A stretch of DNA of 64,000 nt from Mycolicibacterium baixiangningiae (GTDB lineage Bacteria > Actinomycetota > Actinomycetes > Mycobacteriales > Mycobacteriaceae), in assembly GCF_016313185.1 (NCBI RefSeq), contig NZ_CP066218.1, positions 5,952,001 through 6,016,000 of the forward strand, given 5' to 3'. A model generated the notes under the pieces. That model was not told the DNA's origin. It worked only from the letters and a program-made list of their open reading frames with translations, and ran no database searches. Positions 1-8,662 of this stretch are shown piece after piece. How positions within the stretch are numbered: the first letter of the stretch is position 1; every line of letters begins with the position of its first letter. The position numbers and the translations under genes were made by a program.

Positions 1-291
1 GGCGAACTCCACACCGCCGGCCCGCTTGCCTTCCAGAGTCACCTTGGTCACGAGAGCCTCGGTGAGCACCGTGAGGTTCGCTCGGTCCATGTAGGGGTAG
101 GTGTACGAGCGGAACACCGATTCGCGAATGCCCGCTCGAGCGCGAATGTCGGCGATCGAGACGCCGCCTTCACCTTCCATCATGACGCCGTTATGACTGT
201 CGAACGTTGGAATGCCGGCCGTCCCTGCGGCATCCAGCAGATTGTGCGCGACCTGATGGGGGTCCGGTGCAGGTTGCACGTACACGAGTTG
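1..291 (-). pseudogene. GMC oxidoreductase remnant, 5'-truncated, runs off left edge
   Basis: The minus-strand frame encodes a stretch typical of the middle of GMC flavoprotein oxidoreductases (choline or alcohol dehydrogenase type). It includes YVQPAPDP, an AAGTAGIPTFDS segment, FRSYTYPYMDR and NLTVLTEALVTKV. An in-frame TAA at 292-294 sits where the HGxxGPVYV motif of the family would be, and no FAD-binding N-terminal half can be read beyond it. This is therefore either the surviving part of a decayed gene or an intact C-terminal piece whose start was lost. The rest lies outside the window. The family call is fairly sure; functionality is unlikely. Confidence 0.6.
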
Positions 292-456
292 TTACCCATG
301 AGAGGTTCGGGGCCGCGACCAGCTGCCGTCGAACCTACGGGGGGTGCCGACTTTCACGACCGGCACTCCGCGGCCTCCCCTGCGTTGCTCAGTTTTTTGC
401 TCAGCAATGTCAACGGGCGACGGGTGATCACTGCAACGGTGCGCGGGAGATGTTAG

Positions 457-1107
457 ATGAGCTGTGACCTCGCCGAGGGCGTCGACGATTCGGCTGAATG
501 GCTACGACAGTTGCTGGACGAGCGGTGCCCAGGCCACCGCTCCGCCGTGACCAGGATGCACGACTTCTTGGTCAGGGTCGCCCGCCGCGAGCTCTATCGC
601 GGACGCGCGCCGTTCACCGGCAAGGAGGTCGACGACATCGCGAATCAGGTGGCCGCGGATTCGTTGTTGGCGGTATTGGGCAAGCTCTCCAGCTTTCGCG
701 GTGACAGCAAACTCACCACGTGGGCATACCGGTTCGTCGTCTTCGAGCTGTCGAGCAGGCTCAAGTGCCTTCGCCGCCATTCGTGGACGCCCCACCTCCA
801 GATGGACCACGGTGATTGGGACGCGTTCGCCGACCGGCTCCACCACAATCCGAGCCGCCACGCCGAGGCCCGGGAGATGATGACGGCGGTCGGGAGAGCG
901 GTCATGACAGTGCCCACCGACCAGCAGCGACAGGTGTTCATCGAAGCGGTCGTCGAAGGCGCTCCGCCGAACGCAGTGGCCGACAAGTACGGGGTTTCGC
1001 GAAATGCGTTGTACAAGAGCATTTTCGACTCGCGCCGTAAGATCCGAAGTTATCTGACTGCTAACGGTTTCGAAGTCGAAGGTTCCCCACTGACCGACCC
1101 ACTGTGA
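457..1107 (+). CDS. ECF-type sigma-70 family RNA polymerase sigma factor
   Basis: A 216-residue protein with the two-domain ECF layout. A sigma-2-like region lies at about residues 35-105 (with FRGDSKLTTWAYRFVVFELSSR around 80-101, the -10 recognition helix). A sigma-4 helix-turn-helix lies at about 140-200 (AVADKYGVSRNALYKSIFDSRRKI). It should direct RNA polymerase to a small stress or envelope regulon. No anti-sigma gene with a recognisable ZAS or RskA domain follows. A perfect hairpin terminator sits five bases after the stop, so it appears monocistronic. The ATG at 457 is preceded by gggagatgtt, an acceptable ribosome site. Confidence 0.85.
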   Translation: MSCDLAEGVDDSAEWLRQLLDERCPGHRSAVTRMHDFLVRVARRELYRGRAPFTGKEVDDIANQVAADSLLAVLGKLSSFRGDSKLTTWAYRFVVFELSSRLKCLRRHSWTPHLQMDHGDWDAFADRLHHNPSRHAEAREMMTAVGRAVMTVPTDQQRQVFIEAVVEGAPPNAVADKYGVSRNALYKSIFDSRRKIRSYLTANGFEVEGSPLTDPL

Positions 1108-1111
1108 TCTC

Positions 1112-1132
1112 GTTCGGCCACACCGGCCGAAC
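1112..1132 (+). terminator. Hairpin terminator after the first sigma gene
   Basis: GTTCGGCC and GGCCGAAC form a perfect 8-bp stem around the 5-nt loop ACACC, starting 5 nt after the TGA at 1107. There is no T-run, as is common for mycobacterial intrinsic terminators. Confidence 0.6.
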
Positions 1133-1290
1133 CGTGTCGTGGGTAGTGGCTCCGCCCATCGGAGAGTGACCGCTTCGGCTTCACGGGTCAAGCGAACTGC
1201 TTACCCGATCGGATGTGCTGCGCACCGACGCTCAGTGAATGGACAGAGGTCGGTCGTTCGCCAAATCTCACCAAGAAGCAGGGTAATTCG

Positions 1291-1932
1291 ATGAGAACCG
1301 TCAATCAGAGCGCTGGCACGACGAGGGAGGCGGAGCAGGCCGCCGCCGCTGCAGAGGCGCGCTTCACCACTGAAGTCATACCCATTCGTGCGGATCTCCT
1401 GCATGCCGCGTACCGCTACACCCGGAACAAGCACGACGCCGAAGACCTCATCCAGGAGACCTACGCCAGGGCTTGGAAGAAGTTCGGAACGTTCGAACAG
1501 GGCACGAACGTCCGCGCGTGGATGTCGCGCATCATGGTCAACATCTGGATCGATACGCATCGGCGGACGACGCGGCGGGTGCAGGAAACGCTTGCCGGAT
1601 CCTTCTGGGAGGAGGAGCATGCCGGCGAGGCGCTGACCGCCACACCATCCGCGGAAGACGTGGCGTTGCAGGATCACACCGACGATGTCCTCAAGCAATG
1701 CGTCGGAACACTCCCGATGGGCTTCCAGTCAGTCATCTTCTACGCAGACGTCTGCCAGTACTCCATGAGGGACGTCGCCGCGATCGAGCGTATTCCCCTC
1801 GGAACAGCGATGTCTCGGCGCCACCGGGCGCATCATCGACTGCGCGCACAACTCATCTCGAGCGGTCACGAGGGTCGCGGAGAATCGGGTGGCCCGACGG
1901 GGGACGGACGCGTCGTCCCGCAAACGCATTGA
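1291..1932 (+). CDS. SigH/SigR-like ECF sigma factor
   Basis: A 213-residue sigma factor from the ATG at 1291; an in-frame upstream extension to 1213 exists but has no homologous look. Region 2 spans about residues 36-95 with YTRNKHDAEDLIQETYARAW and the GTNVRAWMSRIMVN -10 helix, which is close to actinobacterial SigH/SigR oxidative and heat stress sigmas. Region 4 (about 135-190) holds FYADVCQYSMRDVAAIE and the recognition helix LGTAMSRRHRAHHRL. SigH-type factors usually have a zinc anti-sigma (RshA/RsrA) directly downstream. None is seen; instead a tiny membrane-peptide frame overlaps the 3' end. The last 20 residues (GHEGRGESGG onward) look like a non-conserved tail. Confidence 0.85.
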   Translation: MRTVNQSAGTTREAEQAAAAAEARFTTEVIPIRADLLHAAYRYTRNKHDAEDLIQETYARAWKKFGTFEQGTNVRAWMSRIMVNIWIDTHRRTTRRVQETLAGSFWEEEHAGEALTATPSAEDVALQDHTDDVLKQCVGTLPMGFQSVIFYADVCQYSMRDVAAIERIPLGTAMSRRHRAHHRLRAQLISSGHEGRGESGGPTGDGRVVPQTH

Positions 1933-2017
1933 CCCGGGGTTGCGATCCGTCCGGGCATGCGTCTTCACTGTCGGGCTCGTGGCGATGCTGGTCGCACTTG
2001 TCGTGGTGTCGTACTGA
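1889..2017 (+). CDS. Possible small membrane peptide overlapping the sigma gene
   Basis: A GTG-started frame of 42 codons, read in a different frame from the sigma gene and overlapping its last 44 nt. It is preceded by GGAG six bases upstream of the GTG. The peptide has a basic N-terminus (ARRGTDASSRKR) followed by one strongly hydrophobic helix (VFTVGLVAMLVALVVVSY). That is the shape of a single-span inner-membrane microprotein. Its position where an anti-sigma factor is normally found is suggestive, but there is no zinc or sigma-binding motif. It could be a chance frame. Confidence 0.4.
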   Translation: MARRGTDASSRKRIDPGLRSVRACVFTVGLVAMLVALVVVSY

Positions 2018-2128
2018 CCCCTTTCTGCCGATGCGGTGACCAGCGCCGGTGACGGCGTTCATCGATCACCCGACCCCTCCCAGAATGCCCGAACTGAGTG
2101 CGGTCCCCTCGGTGATGGTTCCCGTCTC

Positions 2129-2170
2129 GGTAAAGTCCGGTTTGCGAGACGCCCGGGCGGCCGGTTTACC
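2129..2170. other. Imperfect inverted repeat upstream of quinone-reductase remnant
   Basis: GGTAAAGTCCGG (2129-2140) and CCGGTTTACC (2161-2170) are complementary apart from a two-base bulge, enclosing a short GCCCGGGC palindrome. It could be an operator or hairpin from the lost gene's promoter. Function is unknown. Confidence 0.3.
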
Positions 2171-2197
2171 GGCGAACACCAAGGGTATGCGCCACGG

Positions 2198-2446
2198 ATG
2201 GTCAGAGCATTCGGATACAGCAGCAACGGCGGCCCGGACGTGCAGGAGTTTCTCGATCGGGAGATGCCGACGCCACTTGGTGGTGAGTTGCTGGTGGAGG
2301 TTCGTGCCGCCGGGGTGAATGCGGTGGCCTGGAAGGCCCGCGCCGCGGAAGCCCCTGCGGCAGTGGCCATTGTGGACACCAGCGGCAACGTTCGTGATCG
2401 AGGTCAGTTCCTCGTCACCTGTCGATGCACTCGGCGAATCTCATAG
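2198..2446 (+). pseudogene. Quinone oxidoreductase (zinc-type ADH family) N-terminal remnant
   Basis: From the ATG at 2198 the translation MVRAFGYSSNGGPDVQEF and then ELLVEVRAAGVNAVAWKAR is the classical start of an NADPH:quinone reductase / medium-chain dehydrogenase. After about 50 residues the homology stops and a short unrelated tail follows to a TAG. The Rossmann domain and the rest of about 250 residues are missing. The last bases before the ligase gene, read in another frame (VDALGESHSG), could be the leftover C-terminus, which would imply an internal deletion; that part is inference. It lies 18 nt upstream of the acyl-CoA ligase gene. Confidence 0.6.
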
Positions 2447-2464
2447 TGGACAGGCGGAGTTGAG

Positions 2465-4063
2465 ATGCCGGAAGAGGACAGCGCGTCGCCCGCGCAAACC
2501 GTCGTCGATGCGTGGCGCACCCGCGTCGAGCGTTATCCCGACCATCCCGCCGTCGCGTATTTCGACACAGTTCTCACTGCGGGCGAGGTCGACGATGCAT
2601 CCGACGCACTCGCCACGGCGTTGTCCGACAAGGGGGTCTCTCATGGTGACCGGGTGGGAATCTATCTGCAGAACATCCCCCAGTACGCGATCACGTTCCT
2701 CGCACTCTGGAAGATCGGTGCGGCCGCGTTGCTCCTCAACCCGATGTACCGCGGACGCGAACTCCGTGCCATCGTCGACGACGCGCAACCGGTAGGAATC
2801 TTCTGCGACGAACACGACCTCGATGCCACCACGGAAGCACTGCGCGGAAGCACCATCCGGTTCGCCATCAGCACCAGTGGCCTCGATTTCCAAACGCGTA
2901 ACGACCCGCGTGTGTTCCGGTCGACGACGCGGCTCACGTCGCCCGTCTACGATCTGGTGGGCCTGATTGGACGGAACCGCGGTCGCAGGCCCGCCGATAC
3001 TCCACTCGTCGGTGAAGATCTGGCGGTTCTTGCATACACCTCGGGTACCACGGGTCCACCGAAGGGCGCGATGATCTCGCATGCGAATGCCCTGGCCACG
3101 GCAGTCGACTTCGGCGATCACGTCCGCCTCGCGGACGGCGATGTGGTCTTCGCCGTCGCTCCGCTGTTCCACATCACCGGTGCCATGCTCAACGCCGCAG
3201 TGTCCCTCATCCGCGATTGTCTGCTGGTGTTCGCGAACAGGTTCGATGCTGCAGTTTCCCTCGACGCCTTCGTCGAGCATCGGGTGACGTACACAATCGG
3301 ATCCATCACGGTGTTCAATGCGATTTCGGCGCTCCCGAGTGCAAGCGCCGCGCACTTCGAGTCGGTGAAGACGTTGTACTCCGGTGGCGCGCCCATCCCT
3401 CCCGCCACCATCAAGGCGTTCGCGGCTCGGTTCGGCCACTACATCCACAACGCCTACGGCATGACCGAGACCACCGCCGGCGTGATCGCCGTACCCCCGG
3501 GCACGGAGGCCCCGGTTGATGAGACAAGTGGGTCACTGTCGGTGGGACTACCTCTACCCCGGGTGCGGCTTCGGACCATCGACCCGGCGGGGTCCCCGAC
3601 CGCGCCGGGAGTCGCAGGCGAGCTCGAAATATCCGGGCCACAGGTAGTTTCAGGCTACTGGCGCAATCCGGAGGCATCCATGTCGACAATGCCCGGTGGT
3701 CGGCTTCGCACTGGTGACGTCGCGATCATCGACGAGCACGGATGGGTCTACATCGTCGACCGGCTCAAGGACCAGATCAACGTGTCGGGCTACAAGGTGT
3801 GGCCTCGCGAAGTCGAGGACGCCCTCTACGAGCATCCCGCCGTGTTCGAAGTCGCAGTCGTCAGCCGCCCGGATGACTACCAGGGCGAAGCCGTGGTCGC
3901 CTTCGTCGCGCTGCGCCCCGGCGCGACCGTCACCGAAGAAGAATTGATCGACTTCACCCGTGATCGACTTGCTGCCTACAAGCGGCCGCGCAGCGTGCAC
4001 ATCATCGGTGAACTCCCCAAGACCCCCACCGGAAAGATCAAGAGAGCCGAGCTGCGGCAATGA
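2465..4063 (+). CDS. Acyl-CoA synthetase / AMP-dependent ligase
   Basis: A 532-residue ANL-superfamily enzyme that should activate a carboxylic acid through an acyl-adenylate to its CoA thioester. The AMP/phosphate loop YTSGTTGPPKG is near residue 190, the YGMTE adenylate motif follows, and the hinge and C-terminal domain contain GDVAIIDEHGW, RLKDQINVSGYKV and the catalytic lysine in PTGKIKRAEL near residue 522. Length is normal. The ATG at 2465 has an AGGCGGAG ribosome site. It is followed after 43 nt by an MHS transporter, suggesting uptake plus activation of the same acid (aromatic, cyclic or fatty). The substrate cannot be read from sequence. Confidence 0.9.
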   Translation: MPEEDSASPAQTVVDAWRTRVERYPDHPAVAYFDTVLTAGEVDDASDALATALSDKGVSHGDRVGIYLQNIPQYAITFLALWKIGAAALLLNPMYRGRELRAIVDDAQPVGIFCDEHDLDATTEALRGSTIRFAISTSGLDFQTRNDPRVFRSTTRLTSPVYDLVGLIGRNRGRRPADTPLVGEDLAVLAYTSGTTGPPKGAMISHANALATAVDFGDHVRLADGDVVFAVAPLFHITGAMLNAAVSLIRDCLLVFANRFDAAVSLDAFVEHRVTYTIGSITVFNAISALPSASAAHFESVKTLYSGGAPIPPATIKAFAARFGHYIHNAYGMTETTAGVIAVPPGTEAPVDETSGSLSVGLPLPRVRLRTIDPAGSPTAPGVAGELEISGPQVVSGYWRNPEASMSTMPGGRLRTGDVAIIDEHGWVYIVDRLKDQINVSGYKVWPREVEDALYEHPAVFEVAVVSRPDDYQGEAVVAFVALRPGATVTEEELIDFTRDRLAAYKRPRSVHIIGELPKTPTGKIKRAELRQ

Positions 4064-4106
4064 CGACCACACTGCCACTGCATCGTTCTCGGGAAAGTGA
4101 CCCATC

Positions 4107-5399
4107 ATGAGTGCCAGGACCGCCGGCGAGACGCAGGACGCGCCAACCATCTCCTCCCGTAAGAAGTCCCTCGTCGCGAGTTCCGTGGGCAACGTCCTGG
4201 AATGGTACGAGTGGAGCGCCTACGCGGTATTCGCACCGTTCATCGCGGCGGCGATGTTCAGCCAGGCTGATCCGGTCTCAGCGCTGCTGTCGACGCTCGC
4301 TGTGTTCGCCGTCGGTTTTCTGATGCGGCCGCTGGGCGGCATAGTGTTCGGACGGATAGCGGACAAACGCGGCCGAAAGTTCGTACTCATCACGACCATG
4401 CTCATGATGGCCACCGGCAGCTTGCTGATCGGAATCATGCCCACCTACGCTGCGATCGGCGCTTGGGCGTCGGCATTACTGTTGCTGGCCCGGATGATGC
4501 AGGGCTTCGCTCACGGCGGCGAGTCGGCGACCGCGTACTCCTACGTCGGCGAAATCGCTCCCCCGAATCGTCGCGGCATGTGGGGAAGCGTGGCCTTCAT
4601 CGCCATCTTCGGCGGCTCGGTCCTGGCCTACACCGTAGGCGGAGTCATCACGACCACACTGACCGAATCGGCTGTGGGTCAATGGGGTTGGCGTATCCCG
4701 TTCCTTCTGGGCTCACTTCTCGCTCTGTTCGCACTGTACCTACGGCGCAGCATGGACGAGAGTGACGTCTTCGACGCCGGCCAGCAGCAGGACGATCGAC
4801 CTTCCGTTCCGCGCAGGACGGTGGTTCGAGCAATCCTGCTGATGATCGGTATGACCTCGGGAATCACGGCAGCGCACTACACATGGACTTCGTATGTTTC
4901 GACGTACGCGATCACGCAGCAGGACATGGATCCGGACACCGCCTACTGGATGTTGGTGATCGCGCAGCTGGTCGCGTTGGTGTCTCTGCCGTTCCTGGGC
5001 CGCCTGTCCGATTCGATCGGCCGCCGACCCATGCTGGCCGCGTTCGCCGGGTTGATGTTCGTCCTGCAGATTCCGTTGACGATGCTCATCTCGTCGGAAG
5101 GATGGACGTTGCTGCTGGCAACAACGGTGGCGCTGTTGGTGGTCGCGATTCCCGCGTGCATCCTGTCATCGACTCTTTCCGAGAGCTTTCCCACCCACCT
5201 TCGTACGCAGTCCATCGGGTTCGCGTACTCCTTCTCAGTCGCGGTCTTCGGTGGTACTGCGCCATATCTGAACCAGTTGCTTCTCGGGTTCGACCTCGGC
5301 TGGGTCTTCGGCGTCTACATCATGGCTCTGGCGGCACTCACCGGCGTCGCGTGCTTCTTCATGGCGGAAACGAAGGGTGTCAGACTGGAGGACGTGTGA
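4107..5399 (+). CDS. MFS transporter, metabolite:H+ symporter (MHS) family
   Basis: A 430-residue twelve-helix permease. The N-terminus SSVGNVLEWYEWSAYAVFAPFIA and the loop FGRIADKRGRKFVL are MHS-family signatures (proline/betaine, alpha-ketoglutarate, shikimate carriers), as is RMMQGFAHGGESATAYSY. It probably brings in an organic acid with protons at the cytoplasmic membrane. It sits directly behind the acyl-CoA ligase on the same strand and probably shares its transcript. The gene ends in a 16-bp palindrome facing the converging qsuB gene. Confidence 0.85.
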   Translation: MSARTAGETQDAPTISSRKKSLVASSVGNVLEWYEWSAYAVFAPFIAAAMFSQADPVSALLSTLAVFAVGFLMRPLGGIVFGRIADKRGRKFVLITTMLMMATGSLLIGIMPTYAAIGAWASALLLLARMMQGFAHGGESATAYSYVGEIAPPNRRGMWGSVAFIAIFGGSVLAYTVGGVITTTLTESAVGQWGWRIPFLLGSLLALFALYLRRSMDESDVFDAGQQQDDRPSVPRRTVVRAILLMIGMTSGITAAHYTWTSYVSTYAITQQDMDPDTAYWMLVIAQLVALVSLPFLGRLSDSIGRRPMLAAFAGLMFVLQIPLTMLISSEGWTLLLATTVALLVVAIPACILSSTLSESFPTHLRTQSIGFAYSFSVAVFGGTAPYLNQLLLGFDLGWVFGVYIMALAALTGVACFFMAETKGVRLEDV

Positions 5400-5413
5400 G
5401 CGGGTACCCGCTC
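5398..5413. terminator. Palindrome between converging genes
   Basis: GAGCGGGTACCCGCTC is a perfect 16-bp palindrome overlapping the stop of the MHS transporter and lying 18 nt from the qsuB stop on the other strand. It may act as a bidirectional terminator, though the loop is short. Confidence 0.35.
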
Positions 5414-5430
5414 GTCGTGCCGGCCTGCGG

Positions 5431-7266
5431 TCAGCGCAACGTTCCCCGGCGCGCGGCAACGTGTGCGGCCATGCGGACCGGGGCATCCGCAAGTGGCCGC
5501 CCCCGATAAGTGCCCCGCCGCTCGATGATCTCGAAGTAGACCTGCGACCCGATGACCGTGGTGTAGGCGTGCAGGTACTCCCCGTCGGCGCTGCGGTCAT
5601 AGAGCATGTCGAGCTGCTGGAGTTCGTCGACGAACTCATCGCTGAGGTGCAGCCGAGCCTGCAGATCGACGTAGTAGTTGGCGGGGATCCGCAGGATCGG
5701 GGCGTCCGTCGGTAACGCATTCAGTGTGCCCACGAGGTCGTCGGTGGTGAACGCGATGTGCTGGGGAGATTGCACTCCGGGCGTCCACTTCCCCCGCCGC
5801 AGGAGCGGACCGTTCAGCGCCACACCGAAACCGAACGGGCGCGACACACGCAGGAGATGACTGCGCACCAACCCGTAGGGGCCGGGATACTCGGCCACCT
5901 CGTCAGTACACATCCCAAGCACCGAGCGGTAGAACAGCACGCTTTCGTCGTAACTGTCGAAGGGCGCCGTGACGGAGACGTGGTCGATTCCGGTGATGCC
6001 GGCGCCGACGATGGCGTCGAACCCGGACACGAGCTCGAAGTCCCGCCGCCAATCGAGGCCGCCGCGGTCGGTGGAGACGAAGAAGATGGAGAGGCCGTCG
6101 GGTGCCGCGACGGCGGGCAATTCGGCTTCCCCGGGCCGCACCACGCGCGGGAGGGCAGCCACATTCAAGCCTTCCGCCGAGGCGGCGAATGCCGTGGGAT
6201 CCTCGGCGTCGAACGCGATCGCGGCGATTGTCGACGAGTCATCCTCGGGCGCATCGGTGGTGACGGTCACCAGGATGGTGGCGTTGGCTTGCGTCCACGC
6301 AGTGACCCTCTTCGATCGGTGCGTCGCCGACCGCCCGAAACCCAACGTCGATAACGCGTGCTCGGCGATGTCGAGGTTGGTGGGGGTGACACTCAGTTCG
6401 ACGAAGGCTGCGTCGATGCACTGCGCCGGTCGGCTGCCGTCGAGGCCGGCTTCCAGAGCCCCCAGCGAACGCACCGCATCGATCGCGGTCCGGACGGGCG
6501 AGGACTGGCGGAAGACGTCGTTGAACACCTCCAGCGACAAGGGTCCTCGATACCCGGCCTCGAGTACGGCGGTGGTGAAGGCGACGAGGTCGAAGGCACC
6601 TTCGCCCGGGAACAGCCGATAGTGCCTACTCCACTGCAGTACGTCCATCTCCTTGTGCGGCGCATCGGCGAGTTGGAGGAAGAAGATCTTGTCGCCGGGG
6701 ACTTCGCCAAGCGCCTCCACCGTGGAGGATCTCGACAGGATGTGGAAGCTGTCCAGGCACAGGCCGACGGCGGGATTGTCGGCTCGGCGGACCGCGTCCC
6801 AGGACTGCTGCCACAGATCGACCGTGCGCCCCCATGCCAGCGCCTCGTAGGCGATCCGCATTCCCCGGCGCTGCGCAAGTTCCCCGGCCGAACGTAGTTG
6901 CGTGGCCAACTCGTCCATGTCGGAAACGGCATCGTCGGATGCATTGGAGCACACCAGGATCAGGTCGACGCCGAGTTCGGCCATGACGTCGAACTTGCGG
7001 TCGAGTCGGCGCAGGTTGCGCTCGAACTGCTGCGGGTCGGTGCTGTCGAGATCCCGAAACGGCTGGTACAGCACGATGTCCAACCCGAGATCGTCACACC
7101 GCTCCCGGATCTGCTTCGGGCTCGACGTCGACGCGACGAGGTCGGGCTCGAACAGCTCGATCCCGTGGAATCCCGCATGGGCGGCGGCGACGAGCTTGTC
7201 TTCGAGCGTTCCGGACAGACAGACCGTAGCGATTGTCTTCGAGTGCGGTTCCTGCGTGAGAGTCAT
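5431..7266 (-). CDS. qsuB: 3-dehydroshikimate dehydratase (QsuB-type fusion)
   Basis: A 611-residue protein with two parts. The N-terminal half (about 1-280) is a xylose-isomerase-like TIM barrel typical of actinobacterial dehydroshikimate dehydratases (GFHGIELFEPDLV, metal-site segments AYEALAWGR, LCLDSFHILSR, LSLEVFNDVFR). The C-terminal half has vicinal-oxygen-chelate modules like 4-hydroxyphenylpyruvate dioxygenase (GIDHVSVTAP, PQHIAFTTDDLV, YFEIIERRG). This matches QsuB of Corynebacterium glutamicum, which makes protocatechuate from dehydroshikimate. The ATG at 7266 has AGAAGG eight bases upstream; the longer open frame upstream is an artefact. It is the last gene of the operon, 5 nt after pcaJ. 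Confidence 0.88.
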   Translation of the reverse strand: MTLTQEPHSKTIATVCLSGTLEDKLVAAAHAGFHGIELFEPDLVASTSSPKQIRERCDDLGLDIVLYQPFRDLDSTDPQQFERNLRRLDRKFDVMAELGVDLILVCSNASDDAVSDMDELATQLRSAGELAQRRGMRIAYEALAWGRTVDLWQQSWDAVRRADNPAVGLCLDSFHILSRSSTVEALGEVPGDKIFFLQLADAPHKEMDVLQWSRHYRLFPGEGAFDLVAFTTAVLEAGYRGPLSLEVFNDVFRQSSPVRTAIDAVRSLGALEAGLDGSRPAQCIDAAFVELSVTPTNLDIAEHALSTLGFGRSATHRSKRVTAWTQANATILVTVTTDAPEDDSSTIAAIAFDAEDPTAFAASAEGLNVAALPRVVRPGEAELPAVAAPDGLSIFFVSTDRGGLDWRRDFELVSGFDAIVGAGITGIDHVSVTAPFDSYDESVLFYRSVLGMCTDEVAEYPGPYGLVRSHLLRVSRPFGFGVALNGPLLRRGKWTPGVQSPQHIAFTTDDLVGTLNALPTDAPILRIPANYYVDLQARLHLSDEFVDELQQLDMLYDRSADGEYLHAYTTVIGSQVYFEIIERRGTYRGRPLADAPVRMAAHVAARRGTLR

Positions 7267-7271
7267 TGCTT

Positions 7272-7976
7272 TCAGCCTTCTTTCGCGTGCTGGTCCTCGA
7301 CCCGTCTCAACGGCGAGCTGAGTCGGCTCTCGAGATCGGCGACGGACACGCCGTAGGTGACGATCACGCGGATACCGTCGGGCCCGACGGCGAAGGTGCC
7401 CAAATCCGTGTACACCCGGCTGACACAGGCCAGCCCAGTCAGAGGATAAGTGCACTCAGGCACCAGTTTCGGGCTCCCGTCCTTGGCGAACAACGTCATC
7501 ATCACGAAAACGTCCTTGGCACCGATGGCGAGATCCATGGCACCACCAACAGCCGGAATCGCCCCGGGCGCCCCGGTATGCCAGTTCGCGAGGTCGCCGC
7601 GCTCGGAGACCTGAAAGGCGCCCAGGACGCACACGTCGAGGTGTCCCCCGCGCATCATCGCGAACGAGTCGGCGTGGTGGAAATAGGCCGCCCCGGGCAA
7701 TTCGGTGACCGGGACCTTGCCCGCATTGGTCAGATCGGGGTCGATCTCCTCGCCGACGGCCTCGGGTCCCATGCCCAACATGCCGTTCTCGGTGTGCAGG
7801 ACGATTCCGCTGCAGGGGTCCAGGTAGTCCGAGACCTTCGTGGGCTGTCCGATACCCAGGTTGACGAACGACCCGTGCGGGATGTCGGCGGCGACGGTCT
7901 TGGCCATTTCGTCGCGGCCAAGCGGTCCGCGGTCGAGGTGCTCGACAGTTCGAGAGACGGTGAGTGCGATGGTCAC
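7272..7976 (-). CDS. pcaJ: 3-oxoadipate CoA-transferase subunit B
   Basis: A 234-residue beta subunit of a class I CoA-transferase that moves CoA from succinyl-CoA to beta-ketoadipate. The active-site glutamate motif ENGMLGMGP is present near residue 62, preceded by the nucleotide-like FVNLGIGQPT loop. The start overlaps the pcaI stop by four bases (ATGA), so the two subunits are translationally coupled. The C-terminal tail after VADLESRL is slightly extended. Confidence 0.92.
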   Translation of the reverse strand: MTIALTVSRTVEHLDRGPLGRDEMAKTVAADIPHGSFVNLGIGQPTKVSDYLDPCSGIVLHTENGMLGMGPEAVGEEIDPDLTNAGKVPVTELPGAAYFHHADSFAMMRGGHLDVCVLGAFQVSERGDLANWHTGAPGAIPAVGGAMDLAIGAKDVFVMMTLFAKDGSPKLVPECTYPLTGLACVSRVYTDLGTFAVGPDGIRVIVTYGVSVADLESRLSSPLRRVEDQHAKEG

Positions 7977-8662
7977 GACGCCTCCGCCACTGCGGCTGAG
8001 GCGCCGCTGAGATCCAGCACCCGGTCGACATAGATCGACGGTGTGACTACCACTTCCGGGTCGATGTCCCCCGTCTCGACGACGGCCGATACCTCGACGA
8101 TGGTCAGGTCGGCGGCCGTCGCCATGACCGGTCCGAAGTTCCGTGCCGTCTTACGGTAGACGAGATTGCCCATCCGGTCGCTCCGGTGGGCCCCGATCAG
8201 CGCCACGTCGCCATGGATCGGGTACTCCAGGACGTAGTCGCGACCGTCGATCGTCCGCGTTTCCCGGCCCGCTGCCAGATCGGTGCCGAACCCGGTCGGG
8301 CAGAAGAACGCCCCGATTCCCGCACCCGCGGCTCGCATTCGCTCGGCGAGATTGCCCTGGGGAACCACTTCGAGGTCGATCTTGCCCGCGCGGTACAGCC
8401 CGTCGAACACATAGGAGTCGCTCTGCCGCGGGAACGAGCAGATGATCCGGCTGACCCGCCCGGCGGCCAGGAGCGCGGCCAGCCCGGTGTCGCCGTTACC
8501 GGCGTTGTTGCTGACGATGGTCAAGTCCGTCGCGCCCTGGGCTATCAACGCGTCGATGAGTACCGTCGGCATGCCGGCCATACCGAACCCTCCGACCAGA
8601 ACCGTTGCGCCGTCACTGATTCCGGCGACCGCCTGCTGCGCGTCGGCCGTGATCATGGTCAT
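7973..8662 (-). CDS. pcaI: 3-oxoadipate CoA-transferase subunit A
   Basis: A 229-residue alpha subunit partner of PcaJ. It shows the family CoA-binding loop GGFGMAGMPT near residue 24, the NNAGNGDTGL segment and PTGFGTDLAAGRET. With PcaJ it forms beta-ketoadipyl-CoA, the substrate of the thiolase PcaF. Both ends overlap neighbours by four bases (pcaL upstream, pcaJ downstream). Confidence 0.92.
   Translation of the reverse strand: MTMITADAQQAVAGISDGATVLVGGFGMAGMPTVLIDALIAQGATDLTIVSNNAGNGDTGLAALLAAGRVSRIICSFPRQSDSYVFDGLYRAGKIDLEVVPQGNLAERMRAAGAGIGAFFCPTGFGTDLAAGRETRTIDGRDYVLEYPIHGDVALIGAHRSDRMGNLVYRKTARNFGPVMATAADLTIVEVSAVVETGDIDPEVVVTPSIYVDRVLDLSGASAAVAEAS

Noticed and set aside
2441..3448. 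335-codon minus-strand open frame over the acyl-CoA ligase
   Set aside because: Antisense shadow; the plus strand carries clear ANL motifs.
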